From positions 1-30,323 of the forward strand of contig CATAWQ010000002.1 of the NCBI GenBank assembly GCA_949500635.1: 30,323 nucleotides of DNA, read 5' to 3'. The position numbers were made by a program, and so were the translations under genes. The notes beneath the pieces were generated by a model. It saw nothing but the letters and a program-made list of their open reading frames with translations, was not told the DNA's origin and did not search any database. Below are positions 29,596-30,323 of the stretch, piece by piece (position 1 is the stretch's first letter; every line of letters begins with the position of its first letter). This DNA is from an uncultured Mycoplasmatota bacterium (GTDB lineage: Bacteria > Bacillota_I > Bacilli_A > Mycoplasmatales > Mycoplasmoidaceae).

Positions 29596-30297
29596 ATGAC
29601 TACTCCAATTAAAACCAAACCTTGAATAATAACTACATCAGTAGCACTAATTGTATTGTTGTATTTTATTATTGTTTGATTATTAGTTGGAGAAATAGAT
29701 TTAACAGGGAATCATTACTTGATTCCAATTCATCAAACTATATGATCTGGTGAATTAAATGATGATAATTGGTTGTTAATATGGGAAAAATACCAGTGAT
29801 GTTTGGATTGTTCACAGAGAGAATTTAAAGATTTTATAGGTAAAACTATTGTAATTTCAACTAGTCACACATATTGAAATAATATGCTGTTAATATATCT
29901 TTTTATTGGAATTTTAATATCTATCATTTATCCATTTATTTTTAGATGATGTAAAATTGGAAATTATGATATTTTACCATTCAGTATTACAGCAAGTTTA
30001 ATTTGTAGTATTTTTATTTTATCTGGATTAATTCCATATTGGGGAAATAACAATGAATTTTGAAGAGAGATGTTAAGAATTGCTATATTTTTAGGATCTG
30101 GGTTTATTATTTTTATTTTGACTAATTATTTAGTAAATAAATTCTATATTACTAACAAAACTGCTCATATATTAGCATACAAATTAAAAGAGGATAAAAA
30201 TTCAGCAGATTATTACAATAACGATTTAAAAGAAATTATTAAAGAGTATAAAAAAGATCACGATAAAGATTATGTTGATTTAGATAATCCTAAATAA
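29596..30297 (+). CDS. Hypothetical membrane protein, 4 TM segments (233 aa)
   Basis: Not recognised. With UGA as Trp the product is 233 aa. TM1 (about residues 12-31) is followed by a ~60-residue extracytoplasmic loop rich in Trp, with a CLDC pair. TM2 (~98-116), TM3 (~128-146) and TM4 (~162-180) follow, then a charged C-terminal tail of about 50 residues (many Lys and Asp) in the cytoplasm. The start ATG lies 18 bp after the terminator's T run, with no ribosome binding site seen. The gene ends 26 bp before the window edge. Confidence 0.75.
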
Positions 30298-30323
30298 TAC
30301 ACTTTATAATATTAACAATATTA

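Noticed and set aside
1..30323. CRISPR arrays, tRNA or rRNA genes, insertion sequences
   Set aside because: No regularly spaced repeats other than the coding LRR repeats, no cloverleaf or rRNA signatures, and no transposase-like product was seen.

Overview
The window comes from a mollicute with a very low-GC, densely packed genome that reads UGA as tryptophan. Nearly every real gene here runs through in-frame UGA codons at positions that are Trp or aromatic in the family (for example IleRS, GlyRS, AsnRS and the fructose PTS), so coordinates below use genetic code 4. The presence of pyruvate formate-lyase, an IspH homologue, a fructose IIABC permease and a BspA-type leucine-rich-repeat lipoprotein, with no recA after cinA, suggests the Ureaplasma/Malacoplasma branch and a fermentative, probably low-oxygen life. 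A Malacoplasma such as M. iowae, M. penetrans or the Trichomonas-associated 'Ca. M. girerdii' is a guess from gene content only.

Layout. (1) 101-5693, minus strand: asnS, pgsA, cinA (C-terminal domain only), a 208-aa membrane protein, pflB, and a small glycyl-radical protein, closed by a hairpin at 51-79. (2) 5694-5907: divergent regulatory gap with a possible L21 leader. (3) 5908-10604, plus strand: rplU, prp, rpmA, a six-TM protein, nfo and fruA, closed by a strong terminator at 10651-10680. (4) 10917-15234, minus strand: glyS, dnaG, then a lipoprotein with 69-bp leucine-rich repeats. (5) 15276-18148: manA (plus) converging on a minus-strand trio of two hypothetical membrane proteins and ispH. 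(6) 18214-25977, plus strand: ileS, then an ABC exporter-like cassette permease-ATPase-permease. (7) 25970-30297: a small minus-strand orphan; then plus-strand hypothetical protein, uvrC, phosphodiesterase; then a 283-bp gap with hairpins and a terminator; then a membrane protein.

How it fits together. FruA and ManA feed fructose and mannose phosphates into glycolysis, and PFL would turn pyruvate into acetyl-CoA and formate. Three aminoacyl-tRNA synthetases, L21/L27 and DnaG are housekeeping. Prp sits between rplU and rpmA, and L27 carries the N-terminal extension that Prp removes.

The most notable observation is that pyruvate formate-lyase is encoded as two polypeptides. The 705-aa catalytic body has the Cys-Cys pair but stops just before the glycyl-radical domain and gains a Lys/Ser-rich tail. 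The missing domain, with its RVSGYAV radical loop, is a separate 88-aa gene 26 bp downstream with its own ribosome binding site. This looks like an obligate two-subunit PFL rather than a YfiD/GrcA-style spare part next to a complete enzyme. Other points worth a second look are IspH with all active-site residues in a wall-less bacterium, the two-permease ABC cassette with large extracytoplasmic domains, the DNA-level repeats in the LRR lipoprotein, a 21-bp divergent gap predicting leaderless transcripts, and a possible small RNA before the terminator at 29540-29577.
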